Part shown: positions 43,013-51,702 of the stretch, in pieces | Layout: every line of letters starts with the position of its first letter | How positions within the stretch are numbered: the stretch's first letter is position 1 | NCBI RefSeq assembly: GCF_025141935.1 | Contig: NZ_CP081120.1 | Location: forward strand, 2,108,001-2,172,000 | From: Sulfitobacter sp. S190 | Lineage (GTDB): Bacteria; Pseudomonadota; Alphaproteobacteria; Rhodobacterales; Rhodobacteraceae | Reading direction: 5' to 3' | DNA: 64,000 nt | Position numbers and translations under genes: made by a program | Notes under the pieces: generated by a model | The model's database searches: none | Seen by the model: the letters and a program-made list of their open reading frames with translations, nothing else | Told to the model about the DNA's origin: nothing

Positions 43013-44032
43013 TTACTGGGGGTTCGGATCGCCCACTTTATCATCCCAAAGGGCCAACAGACGCTCACGGGTATCGGAGGATCCGTAGGTCGCGAAATCG
43101 TAATCGATCAGCTTGATCGAAGCGAGATCAGGCGATTGGGGCGCCACCTGCGCGTTGGAATTGGACGGCACCTGAAAAGACCCAACCTCCGGTGCACGGG
43201 ACTGGACATCGGCCCGCAAGGCAAATTCGACCCAGCGTTGCGCGCCCTCAAAGTTGCGCGCACCCTCGATGATGGACACCGCGCCCACCTCGTATCCCGT
43301 CCCTTCGCATGGGGCGACAATCGCCAGCGGGAAACCGATCGCGGCCTGGTTGACCATGTCGTGCATGAAACCGATGGAGACGCCGGTTTCACCACGTGCC
43401 GCAGCCTTTGTCGGTGCGGAGCCGGATTTGGTGTAGGAGTTCACATTGGCCCCGATGGCCGCCAGCCGCTCCATCGCTTCTTCTTCGCCGAACAACTGTA
43501 CGAATGTCGCCAGTTCGGTATAGGCCGTGCCGGAGCTGTTGGGATTGGCCACCTGAATTTCGCCCTCGAACCGCGGGTCGGCCAGATCAGCCCAGCATTC
43601 GGGGGGCGCGACGTTCTTGTCGGCCAGAATTTCGGTATTGTAGGCAATGCCGAGTGCGCCCGCATAAATGCCGATGGTGCGACCGTTGGAAATCTCGGCC
43701 ATGTTCTGCGCCCAACCGAGCAATTCGCTGGTGTCCGCGCCGGACGGCTGTGTCAGCCCTTCTTCGGCGGCAATCAGATGCGGGTCTCCCGTCCCGCCCC
43801 ACCACACATCGATCTTGGGGTTGCCCGCTTCGGCGCGGATCTGGGCGAGCGTTTCACCGGTGGATTTGCGCACCATCAACACGTCCGTATCGGGGTTTTC
43901 CGCCTCGAAAGCGGCGACCATGAGGTCACACCAATCCTGCTCGGCGCTGCATACAACGCTGATTTCATCCGCAAAGGCGGCGGTCGCGGACACCATCAAG
44001 GCGCACGCAGAGACCACTCCAAATCTGTTCAT
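43013..44032 (-). CDS. ABC importer periplasmic solute-binding protein
   Basis: The product has 339 residues, with a signal peptide (MNRFGVVSACALMVSATAAFA). The mature part (DEISVVCSAEQDWCDLMVAAF, then KIDVWWGGTGDPHLIAA) resembles the Fe3+/phosphonate group of binding proteins. No adjacent tyrosine pair, the usual iron ligand of FbpA/FutA, is present, so ferric iron is not assured. Two cysteines near the N-terminus may form a disulfide. It heads the leftward operon and is divergent from a two-component system. Confidence 0.9.
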   Translation of the reverse strand: MNRFGVVSACALMVSATAAFADEISVVCSAEQDWCDLMVAAFEAENPDTDVLMVRKSTGETLAQIRAEAGNPKIDVWWGGTGDPHLIAAEEGLTQPSGADTSELLGWAQNMAEISNGRTIGIYAGALGIAYNTEILADKNVAPPECWADLADPRFEGEIQVANPNSSGTAYTELATFVQLFGEEEAMERLAAIGANVNSYTKSGSAPTKAAARGETGVSIGFMHDMVNQAAIGFPLAIVAPCEGTGYEVGAVSIIEGARNFEGAQRWVEFALRADVQSRAPEVGSFQVPSNSNAQVAPQSPDLASIKLIDYDFATYGSSDTRERLLALWDDKVGDPNPQ

Positions 44033-44171
44033 TTCATCCTCCCAATTGGTTGCTGCGATCCCGACACACTTGGGTATCGGTCGCCCGTCCAATGCTAGGC
44101 AAGATCCCGCATCCACGACACAGCGGCCGAATGAACAATGCTACAATACCGCACGGCTGTGGTTAATAATC

Positions 44172-44210
44172 TTACAAACGCGCGTCGAAATTGTAACATT
44201 CGAAACAATT
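44172..44210. promoter_or_regulatory. Cluster of TTGTAA/TTACAA repeats in the divergent spacer
   Basis: The 235-base gap between the binding-protein gene and the response regulator gene contains TTACAA (44172-44177), TTGTAA (44191-44196) and a nested inverted repeat AATTGT (44189-44194) / ACAATT (44205-44210). It may be the binding region of the adjacent OmpR-type regulator or another regulator. This is inferred from position and symmetry. Confidence 0.35.
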
Positions 44211-44267
44211 AAGCCTGCGACGGGTGATCCGGCTTGGTGCTAGGATGGGTCGAGGAGGAGCAAGGCA

Positions 44268-44993
44268 ATGACCCGACCAAAAATCGGTATTGTCGATGAT
44301 GAGGCGTCCATGCGCGACGCGTTGGTTGCGCTGTTGTCAGCCAACCAGTTCGACCCCGTGCCGATGGCCAATATCTCCGAGTTCCACGCAACAGAACGCA
44401 GCACCGCGCTCGATCTTGTCTTGATCGACCTGCAACTGCGCGACGAAAGCGGGTTGTCACTTGCGATGGATATCCGGCGGACCAAGGATCTGCCCATCGT
44501 GATGCTGACCGGTCGGGGGGATGAAACAGACAAGATTGTCGGGCTCGAGATCGGTGCGGACGACTACATGCTCAAACCGTTCAACCCCCGCGAACTGGTC
44601 GCGCGGATCAGGGCCGTCCTGCGCCGCTACGGCAAATCGCCCGAAGCCCTGAGCGTGCCACCGGACGACACGCGCCTGCGGTTCGGACGTCTGACGGTGG
44701 ACCAGAAACAGCGCATCCTGATTGACGAAACCGAAACGGAAATTCTTCTGACAAATGCCGAATACCGGCTGCTTGACTATTTTCTCAGCCGCCCGAACGA
44801 AATCATTCCGCGGGTGGAGCTGCTGTCGGAACTTGGCAGCGATCTTACCAAATATGTCGACCGGACGGTCGATGTGCTGATCCTGCGGTTGCGCCGCAAG
44901 ATCGAGGAAAACCCCTCCAAACCTGTCCACCTCCAGACGCGGCGCGGACAGGGCTATGTCTTTATCATGGACCCAGCGCGGAGCGTCGATTGA
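44268..44993 (+). CDS. OmpR/TctD-type response regulator
   Basis: The product has 241 residues. The receiver domain (residues 1-120) has the acidic pair in GIVDDEASM, the phosphoacceptor Asp in DLVLIDLQL and the Lys in YMLKPFN. The C-terminal winged helix (residues 130-235: LTNAEYRLLDYFLSRPNEIIPR, VDRTVDVLILRLRRKIE) binds DNA. GGAGGAG precedes the ATG. The kinase gene starts within its stop codon. It probably controls the divergent ABC importer. Confidence 0.94.
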   Translation: MTRPKIGIVDDEASMRDALVALLSANQFDPVPMANISEFHATERSTALDLVLIDLQLRDESGLSLAMDIRRTKDLPIVMLTGRGDETDKIVGLEIGADDYMLKPFNPRELVARIRAVLRRYGKSPEALSVPPDDTRLRFGRLTVDQKQRILIDETETEILLTNAEYRLLDYFLSRPNEIIPRVELLSELGSDLTKYVDRTVDVLILRLRRKIEENPSKPVHLQTRRGQGYVFIMDPARSVD

Positions 44994-47545
44994 TGCGGTT
45001 TCTGCCACGCTCGGTGCGGGGGCGGCTGTGGACGGCTCTCGCGCTTTTGTCGCTGGCGATCGTCTGCATCAGCGTACTGACATGGGTATCGCTGCAACGG
45101 GTGGATGACGCCCTGCAGGACGTGCATCAGCGGTCCCTAACCCAAGTGGCGCGCGCGATCGAATTGTCCAACCGCTCCTCCGACCTTGCGACATCTGCGC
45201 CCTATCTGCTGAACCAACGCTCCAACGTCCTCGTGGAACAGGAAGGCGAAAAGCTGCTGGAGGTTCTTGCCACCGTGCGGGCGGAATGGCCCATGTCAGA
45301 CATCGCCGACGCCGCCCGCGACGCGCTGCTGGTGCTGACGGATGAAATGGACAGCAGCATCCGCGACCTGATGCAGACGTCGCAGCTACTTGATCAGGTT
45401 CAGGCGCAGGTGCGCAGCCGGGTCGCCGCGCTAAGCACCCTGCGCAACGAGGCGACCGCGCGGATCGAGGATGAAGCAACCGGCCTGCGGGAAAGCCTGA
45501 TCTGGTGGACGCTCCAAAGCATGAACGCGGATGCCCTGAACGCCGCCTATGCGGACAATCTGATCGGTGTCGGAGAAGAACAGCGCCACTATCAGCGCCA
45601 GCGTCAGTTCGCGTTGGCCGCCGCCCGCACCGCGGCTCAGACACGGTTCATGCAACGCCTCCAGCGGCTTGTGCAAACCGATGCCGGTGTCTTCGAATTG
45701 CGCCGCGCGGAGTTGGGCCTGACGCTCGATGCGCAAAACGCGCTGTTCCGGATCAGGCGCGATGCCAACCTGATCAACGAACTGGCCGTTGATTTTGCCC
45801 GCCGGGCCGAGACCGCCTTGGGCGCAGAGCGCGCGGCATCTTCCGGCATGATCCAGTTCACACGCCTGTTCACCGTCACACTCGGCCTGGCCGCCTTGGG
45901 CCTTGCGCTGATCGCCGCGCTTTTCGTGTCGCGCTACGTCGCCTTCAACATCGGCCGCGTGTCAGAGGCGATGGTCCGCCTTGCCAATGGCGACCGCAGC
46001 AGCGTCCTGCCCCGCCGGATGGGGGGCGACGACGAGATCGGCGACCTGTTCCGCTCCTTTCGTGCGTTTCGGGCAAATGCCTTGCGGCTCGATCGTTCCA
46101 ACCGATTGCTCGATCAACGCAATGCCCTGTTTGAAAAGGTCTTTGTCAACATCACTGACGGGATCGCCCTGTCGGACAACACAGGAAAACTGACCGCGAC
46201 AAACCCCGCCTTTGTGCGCATTCTTGGCCACGATGCCATCAAGGGGTCCCTTGTCGACTGGCTTAGGACATCCGACTTCGGCGCGTCTGCCAAGGCGGAA
46301 GGGTTAAGCGTCACGCATCGGGGTCATCTGGTTCTGACAAGCGACTTGGGCCAGACACTTGAAATCAGGGCCAGCAGGCTGCCTGACGAAGGCCGTGTCT
46401 GGCTCATCTCCGACGTCACCGAACAACGCAAGATCGCCGACCGTATGGCGCAGATTGACCGGATCGAGCTTTTGGGCAAATTGGCGGGCGATACGGCGCA
46501 TGATTTTGCGAGCGTGCTGTCCGCGATCCGGACGCACGCCCATCTGCTGCAAAAACAACAGGGCGATGACACCGGCAACCTCACTGCGATCGAAAACGCC
46601 GTGGACTACGGCGCGTCCATGACAGAGCGGCTTTTGGCGTTCGCACGCAAACAGCCCCTTTCGCCCGAAATCTTCGACCTGAATGCCCTTTTGTCCGGCA
46701 TGATGGATCTGGTCGAGATCGGTCTGCAGGACGCGGTCGCGCTGCACGTCGAACTCGCCGATGAACCGATATGGGTCCAGGCCGACCCGGGCCAATTGGA
46801 ATCCGCGATCCTGAACCTCGTGCTGAATGCGAACAATGCGATTGACGGATCAGGTGCCATCAGGATCACACTTGCCAAGACCCCTGAAGGTTATGCCGAA
46901 ATGGTCGTGTCGGATACCGGTGCCGGAATGCCTGAACACATCCGCTGCAAAGCGATCGAGCCCTTTTTCACGACCCGCGCAGGACAGGGTGGCACCGGAT
47001 TGGGGCTGTCCATTGTTTATGGGTTCATCAGCCAAAGCGGCGGACGGCTCGACATCGACAGCACGGTCGGTGCCGGCACACGCATCACCGTCGCACTGCC
47101 ACTGGTCAGCGGCCACAGAAACCACCCCTCGCAGTTCAAAGGGATGCGGGCGTTGGTCGTCGACGACAGTGACCGCGATCTGCGCGCGACGAAAGAAAAA
47201 CTGCTGACGCTCGGGTTCGATGTGAAAACCAGTATGTCACCCAAGGCCGCCCTCAAATCCCTTGAAAACGGCGTCTTCGACGTGGTTGTCAGCGACTTCG
47301 ATCTGGGAGCAGACATAAACGGAATGGAGCTTCTGACGCAGGCGCGGGCGCATTTACCTGTCGCACAGCTCGTCTTGGTAAGCGGTAAATCATCGCCCGC
47401 CGACAGCACAGCTTTGGACTTTACGTTTGTTGAAAAGCCGGTCGCAAAGGACGATCTGGTAAAGGCCCTCGTTAAGAACTCTCGCCACCCGGGCGCGCAA
47501 GAACAGGCCGAGCGACCCGTTCCGGCCCATGAAATCCAAGCGTGA
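44993..47545 (+). CDS. Membrane hybrid histidine kinase with C-terminal receiver
   Basis: The product has 850 residues. There are transmembrane helices near residues 10-30 and 290-315 with a helical periplasmic sensor between (TorS-like), then HAMP (about 315-365) and PAS (about 375-475). The kinase core carries the phospho-His in LAGDTAHDFASVLSAIRTHA and ATP boxes NLVLNANNAID, DTGAGMP and GTGLGLSIVYGF. A C-terminal receiver (ALVVDDSDRD, VVVSDFDLG, FVEKPV) follows. The ATG overlaps the regulator stop as TGATG. It is a phosphorelay partner of the regulator, though no separate Hpt protein is seen. Confidence 0.92.
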   Translation: MRFLPRSVRGRLWTALALLSLAIVCISVLTWVSLQRVDDALQDVHQRSLTQVARAIELSNRSSDLATSAPYLLNQRSNVLVEQEGEKLLEVLATVRAEWPMSDIADAARDALLVLTDEMDSSIRDLMQTSQLLDQVQAQVRSRVAALSTLRNEATARIEDEATGLRESLIWWTLQSMNADALNAAYADNLIGVGEEQRHYQRQRQFALAAARTAAQTRFMQRLQRLVQTDAGVFELRRAELGLTLDAQNALFRIRRDANLINELAVDFARRAETALGAERAASSGMIQFTRLFTVTLGLAALGLALIAALFVSRYVAFNIGRVSEAMVRLANGDRSSVLPRRMGGDDEIGDLFRSFRAFRANALRLDRSNRLLDQRNALFEKVFVNITDGIALSDNTGKLTATNPAFVRILGHDAIKGSLVDWLRTSDFGASAKAEGLSVTHRGHLVLTSDLGQTLEIRASRLPDEGRVWLISDVTEQRKIADRMAQIDRIELLGKLAGDTAHDFASVLSAIRTHAHLLQKQQGDDTGNLTAIENAVDYGASMTERLLAFARKQPLSPEIFDLNALLSGMMDLVEIGLQDAVALHVELADEPIWVQADPGQLESAILNLVLNANNAIDGSGAIRITLAKTPEGYAEMVVSDTGAGMPEHIRCKAIEPFFTTRAGQGGTGLGLSIVYGFISQSGGRLDIDSTVGAGTRITVALPLVSGHRNHPSQFKGMRALVVDDSDRDLRATKEKLLTLGFDVKTSMSPKAALKSLENGVFDVVVSDFDLGADINGMELLTQARAHLPVAQLVLVSGKSSPADSTALDFTFVEKPVAKDDLVKALVKNSRHPGAQEQAERPVPAHEIQA

Positions 47546-47662
47546 CACTGCACTGTAACGACCATTTGCACAGCCGAACCGAAACCCCGCCATCCAATTC
47601 ATTTGACGCGTCGGACCAAAGAACCCACGGTATCTCGACGAAGGTCAGTTCGGAGCAGACAC

Positions 47663-48178
47663 ATGGCACTCTCGATAAGACGCGCAACGAACGAAACCGA
47701 TATCGAACAGGTGCGCGATCTGTGCCGCCAGTGGCTTGACTGGCATTGGTCGCACTATCCTTCTGATTGGCCAACAGAGGGAAACCCGATGGACCCCGCG
47801 CGTTTCCAAGAGATACTGAAAGACCTCCCAACGCTTCACGCGCGTCCCCATGGTGCAATTTTTCTCGCGTCCCTCAACGACAAACCGGTCGGTTGTGTTA
47901 TGTACAATGCGCAATCCGATGGCCTTGCGGAATTTAATCGCATGTTCGTAAGCGAGGGGGGGCGTGGACACGGGGTTGGCCGCCTTTTGCTGAACCGGAT
48001 GTTCGATCAGATGATCGAGGACGGCTATCAAAAAGTCATCTTTTCATCGGCGACCTTTCTGACCCATGCCAGAACGATGTATGAGGCTGCCGGTTTTCGC
48101 GCGGTGCCGCACCCTGACGGATTTCCGTCCGAATGGAAGCCTTACGTTTACTTCATGGAGCGCCCCCTGTTGGGATAG
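47663..48178 (+). CDS. GNAT-family N-acetyltransferase
   Basis: The product has 171 residues. The acetyl-CoA-binding loop is GGRGHGVGRLLLNRM (about residues 99-113), preceded by the beta strand LAEFNRMFV and followed by MYEAAGFRAV, all normal for GNAT enzymes. The acceptor is unknown. The in-frame sequence before 47663 is not protein-like. Confidence 0.88.
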   Translation: MALSIRRATNETDIEQVRDLCRQWLDWHWSHYPSDWPTEGNPMDPARFQEILKDLPTLHARPHGAIFLASLNDKPVGCVMYNAQSDGLAEFNRMFVSEGGRGHGVGRLLLNRMFDQMIEDGYQKVIFSSATFLTHARTMYEAAGFRAVPHPDGFPSEWKPYVYFMERPLLG

Positions 48179-48198
48179 AGCCGGCTTGGGGGGCGGCG

Positions 48199-48342
48199 TC
48201 AAAAACGCAGCTTGCTATTTGACGCCTTGATGTGCCGGATTGCGGCCAATGCAATGACGCTGGCGGCACAGACCACGCCGGCGGCAACGACACCGCCAAT
48301 TTGCAAGGAAAAGCCAAGGCAGGTCACGAATGATTGGCTCAT
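48199..48342 (-). CDS. 47-residue single-pass membrane peptide (possible)
   Basis: This short open frame (MSQSFVTCLGFSLQIGGVVA...) has one long hydrophobic helix and a basic C-terminal tail (RHIKASNSKLRF). A ribosome site (AAGGA) lies about ten bases before the ATG. No homology recognised. Support is the site plus a sensible membrane-peptide composition in an otherwise empty gap. Confidence 0.4.
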   Translation of the reverse strand: MSQSFVTCLGFSLQIGGVVAAGVVCAASVIALAAIRHIKASNSKLRF

Positions 48343-48525
48343 AGGACTGATCCTTCAATGCAATAAACGGCTGTTGCGGCACAGCGACCCGTCAAAAACT
48401 ACAGCACGCAGATGCCGCTTTCATGGGGCATATTGCCCAAATTTTTCGAGCCGTGTCGTGGGCCCTGCCCGTGCGGGCAAAGTGACTTGGGGTGGCAAAG
48501 CCCACAGCTTTCGGTCCCACAGACC

Positions 48526-48711
48526 TTAACTTTCGCCGTTCCCCGACCCAGTTGCGGTGCCGCATCCGCCGGTGAAGTGGCATCCCCAACCGGTGCCGGA
48601 GCCCGGAAAATCCATGGTCGGAAAGCTCATTGATTGCGCCGATGCTGCGGCGGATGTCAGGCTGAGAATGACAAGGGTGAGCGGTGCGAGTTTTTGGACT
48701 ATGCGGATCAT
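48526..48711 (-). CDS. 61-residue exported Gly/Cys-containing peptide
   Basis: This small open frame encodes a clear signal peptide (KLAPLTLVILSLTSAAASAQ), probably cleaved after ASA or SAQ. The mature part, about 35 residues, is rich in Gly/Ser/Thr and contains two cysteines (GTGWGCHFTGGCGTATG). The ribosome site is nearly ideal (AAAGGAGGT, seven bases before the ATG). Function unknown. It is probably a small periplasmic or secreted peptide. Confidence 0.65.
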   Translation of the reverse strand: MIRIVQKLAPLTLVILSLTSAAASAQSMSFPTMDFPGSGTGWGCHFTGGCGTATGSGNGES

Positions 48712-48835
48712 CGGGTGACCTCCTTTGGTTGAACAAGGACAGTTTTGCCGATGGCGGAAAAGGTTTCATGAGCCAGATTGCCCAAACCCGACTGGGTAAA
48801 TTTGCCTAAAAGCCGATGTCGGGTTAGGGTTTTCC

Positions 48836-50062
48836 ATGGCGGCGATCCCACCCACTCCAGAAGAACTCTCTGACCTGATCGGCCTTGTCTACGACTCCGC
48901 CTTTGAACAGGCGCAATGGCACGCCTTCATGACCCGCATCTGCGAGATGTTCCCCGGTGTGGCGGCTATGGTGCACGGGACGATAGGCGACCAACAGACC
49001 GTCAAATTCGCGAGCGCCGAGATCAGCCAGACGCTTTCGCGCAAGCCTTTGCAGCTGACCTATGCCATCAACGGAATGCCCGCGGCACAAGCCATGCCGC
49101 TTACGCCAAACGGCTTCGTCGCGCGGTCAAAGAAATTCGTCGTCGAAAGCGAGTGGCGCAGCTCGCCCATGTATATCGAATTCCTGCAACCGGCGGGCCT
49201 GTGTCACAGCATTCACATCAAACTTGATCACTACGCGGATCGTGTTGCATTCATGTCATTCGGCATCCCCGAAGACCCTAAGCTCGAAGCGGCGCTTCAC
49301 GACCCCTTATTCGAGCTTCTCAAACTCCTCGCGCCGCATGCGTCGCGTGCGGGTCAGCTGGCGCGCGCGTTGGCCTTGGCCAAAAAATTCACCGAGGTTT
49401 TCAGCGGCTTCATGGACGGGATCATTTTGCCGATGCTGGTCACCGATGTGCGGGGCAAGTTCCTTTTTGGCAATGCAGCCGGTCGCAGGCTGCTGGAGCG
49501 CGGTGATCCCTTTCACAAATCCGCCGACGGGCGGCTCAGGCTTGATGACGAATATGCCACGGCCGACCTCGTCCAAAAGCTCATGCAGACAAGCCGTGAT
49601 ATGGTCCAAAGCGGCTTGCGGGTGGACACGCAGGACGCGCCGTTGCTGCTCGCCATTTCCCCGTTCCGCCCCTCGATGCGGGACGCCAGTGCCGTCGACA
49701 GACATCTGCTTGATGAGGAACGCATGTTTGCGATCTTCGTGGGGCAATCGGAACAGGATGCCGTCAACGCCCCCCTGCTTGAAGATGTTTTCGACCTTTC
49801 CAAGCGCGAAGCAGCGGTTTGTCAGGGGCTTCTGACCGGCGAAAGCGCAGCCAGCATTGCGCAAACCTCGGGCCGTGCGCCCAAAACCGTGCGAAACCAG
49901 ATCCAGATGATCTATGAAAAGGTCGGTGTTTCGTCGAACACGGAACTACTGGATCGGTTGTCCGTGTTCCGTACGGTCGGCATGATGTTCGAGGATCAGA
50001 CGACCGGACCGCCCGACGGGTCAACTCAGCGTCTGGAACATGACCAGCATCGCAAAAGGTGA
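48836..50062 (+). CDS. LuxR-type helix-turn-helix regulator with PAS-like sensor
   Basis: The product has 408 residues. The first 170 residues look like an unidentified sensor region, and residues about 195-310 are PAS-like (LVTDVRGKFLFGNAAGRRLLERG). The C-terminus (about 325-390) is a LuxR/GerE helix-turn-helix: LSKREAAVCQGLLTGESAASIAQTSGRAPKTVRNQIQMIYEKVGVSS. It is a DNA-binding regulator of unknown signal. No autoinducer synthase is nearby. Confidence 0.9.
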   Translation: MAAIPPTPEELSDLIGLVYDSAFEQAQWHAFMTRICEMFPGVAAMVHGTIGDQQTVKFASAEISQTLSRKPLQLTYAINGMPAAQAMPLTPNGFVARSKKFVVESEWRSSPMYIEFLQPAGLCHSIHIKLDHYADRVAFMSFGIPEDPKLEAALHDPLFELLKLLAPHASRAGQLARALALAKKFTEVFSGFMDGIILPMLVTDVRGKFLFGNAAGRRLLERGDPFHKSADGRLRLDDEYATADLVQKLMQTSRDMVQSGLRVDTQDAPLLLAISPFRPSMRDASAVDRHLLDEERMFAIFVGQSEQDAVNAPLLEDVFDLSKREAAVCQGLLTGESAASIAQTSGRAPKTVRNQIQMIYEKVGVSSNTELLDRLSVFRTVGMMFEDQTTGPPDGSTQRLEHDQHRKR

Positions 50063-50189
50063 CACCATCAACGCAGGGAGGTTTCGTTCACGACCCAACT
50101 GCAAACACCCCTGCACAAAATGCTGACTTTCTGGCAATCAAAGTTGCGAAGGGCCAAAAGCTCCGCTCGGCATCGCCCCTGCGTGCGCC

Positions 50190-51047
50190 TCAAGATTGAA
50201 CTTGCGGAAATTGTGCATTGAGCCAGTCCCGGAGATGTCCGACGCCGGTGCGCCAGTCCGGACCCGCAAGAATATCGTGGGCTTGGCCCGGTAACATCAC
50301 GGCTTTTGTGCCCAGCTTCCGCGCGAGAGCGGGAACGCTCCCGCCGGAGGCGATCGGGTCGCGATCTCCGGCCATCACAAATACAGGCGGGTTTCCAACC
50401 GGTTGGGTGAGATCAAGTTTTCCCAATTCCATGAACACCTTGTCGCTGTCGGGTTGCGCCATGAGCCTTTCGACATTCCTGCGCACCGCATCCCGATCAT
50501 GACCGGCATACATGACGTCGTATTGCGGCCCGAATTTCGTGAACATCGCGGATGGGCGACCGGTCAACATGCCCATCATTCCCTGAACGGGGTATCGTTT
50601 GATCATCCACCCCATGAACCCTTTCATCCCGAGCTTGATATCCCCGAAAGAGAGCAGCGCGATTGCCGGCACCGCATGTCGTGCGGCGTAGTTGCGCACC
50701 AATACCGACCCGAGCGAATGGCCGCCGAGGATCGGTGTTTGTCCTGTTTCGCCTTCGATATGCGCGACCGCACGGGCCACATCCGACGCGTAATCGGCAA
50801 ATCTTGCCGTGCGAATACCCTCGCGTCCGCCGCTGCGACCGTGGCCGCGCAGGTTGAGGGCGAATGACGTCCAGCCGTCCTCGGCCAGTATCGGCATCGC
50901 TTGTTCGGCAAATTGCCAGGCACCGGATGTATAGCCATGCAGAAAGAGGATCGCGGGTCGCGAAGCATCGCCAAGGGCACCGGATCGCTGGATTTCAAGG
51001 GCGGGATATTCCCCCGAAGTGGGCAGGATTTGCGACTGGATACTCAT
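50190..51047 (-). CDS. Alpha/beta hydrolase (monoglyceride lipase / serine aminopeptidase-like)
   Basis: The product has 285 residues. ILFLHGYTSGAWQFA is the oxyanion loop, LRGHGRSGGREG the usual second segment, LGGHSLGSVL the nucleophile elbow, and GDRDPIASGGSV plus LPGQAHDILAG supply Asp and His. It lacks a signal peptide and is cytoplasmic. Its start overlaps the stop of a 42-residue open frame (ATGA). It probably completes the leftward operon that begins with the TetR or SRPBCC gene. Confidence 0.88.
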   Translation of the reverse strand: MSIQSQILPTSGEYPALEIQRSGALGDASRPAILFLHGYTSGAWQFAEQAMPILAEDGWTSFALNLRGHGRSGGREGIRTARFADYASDVARAVAHIEGETGQTPILGGHSLGSVLVRNYAARHAVPAIALLSFGDIKLGMKGFMGWMIKRYPVQGMMGMLTGRPSAMFTKFGPQYDVMYAGHDRDAVRRNVERLMAQPDSDKVFMELGKLDLTQPVGNPPVFVMAGDRDPIASGGSVPALARKLGTKAVMLPGQAHDILAGPDWRTGVGHLRDWLNAQFPQVQS

Positions 51048-51172
51048 GACTTGCGAAGGCTTTCAGTCCACGCGCCGACCGCGCCATACATCGCCCGAAC
51101 CAAGCCCTCCCTCTGTTCGGCGGCCCAAGGCCCCCAGCACAAATCGGCAAGAAAAATATCGGCGTCTGTCAT
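51044..51172 (-). CDS. 42-residue peptide coupled to the hydrolase gene (possible)
   Basis: This short open frame (MTDADIFLADLCWGPWAAEQ...) ends in an ATGA overlap with the hydrolase start and has a purine-rich site (AGAGGA) before its ATG. Overlap and site make it a plausible leader or small protein. It could also only serve to deliver ribosomes to the next gene. No homology recognised. Confidence 0.5.
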   Translation of the reverse strand: MTDADIFLADLCWGPWAAEQREGLVRAMYGAVGAWTESLRKS

Positions 51173-51255
51173 GCAATTCCTCTCAAGTTCGAAGCGGGCA
51201 AAAGATCGGGCGCGCCAGTGACGTGCCAGATGCGGCGGTTCACGGTCGACGGGGC

Positions 51256-51663
51256 TCAGGCCGCGCCGCCCGTGAAGACGATCCAGGCAAGGTACGCCCA
51301 GGCTGCGTAACCAACAGTCCAGGCGCCCGAGCGTAGAAGCGGAATGCCAGCCAACGACACCGCCACATAGGCCAGCCGCGCAGCCAGAAAGACGCGAGCG
51401 ATCAGACCGAGATGAGGGTGGGACAGATCCGGGATAACGATGACAGCCAGCAGAACAATCGGCACCCAAAGCATCAAGGCCTCGATCTGGTTGGAGCGGA
51501 CCATCGCGAGCCTGTTGGCAAAAATGCCCTCATCGACCCGTTCATCGAAGTTCGAGATCGTGTATTTGAACCCGACCTTGATGTCCCGGACGAGAGGTTG
51601 CAGCAGCAGAAGCGCCCCGAGCAGGATGACGTTCCAGAAGGTGATCGAGATAAGAGTTTCCAT
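51256..51663 (-). CDS. MAPEG-family membrane protein
   Basis: This 135-residue protein has four hydrophobic helices. The motif ANRLAMVRSNQIEALMLWVP (about 50-69) is the glutathione-binding-type signature of the MAPEG family, followed by RVFLAARLAYVAVSLAGIPLLRS. Bacterial members are membrane glutathione-dependent enzymes or relatives. It lies between the NmrA-like gene and the 42-residue frame. Confidence 0.88.
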   Translation of the reverse strand: METLISITFWNVILLGALLLLQPLVRDIKVGFKYTISNFDERVDEGIFANRLAMVRSNQIEALMLWVPIVLLAVIVIPDLSHPHLGLIARVFLAARLAYVAVSLAGIPLLRSGAWTVGYAAWAYLAWIVFTGGAA

Positions 51664-51702
51664 AGAGCTTTCCTGTATTTCTTTGGTGAGGTGCGTGTGC
51701 AG

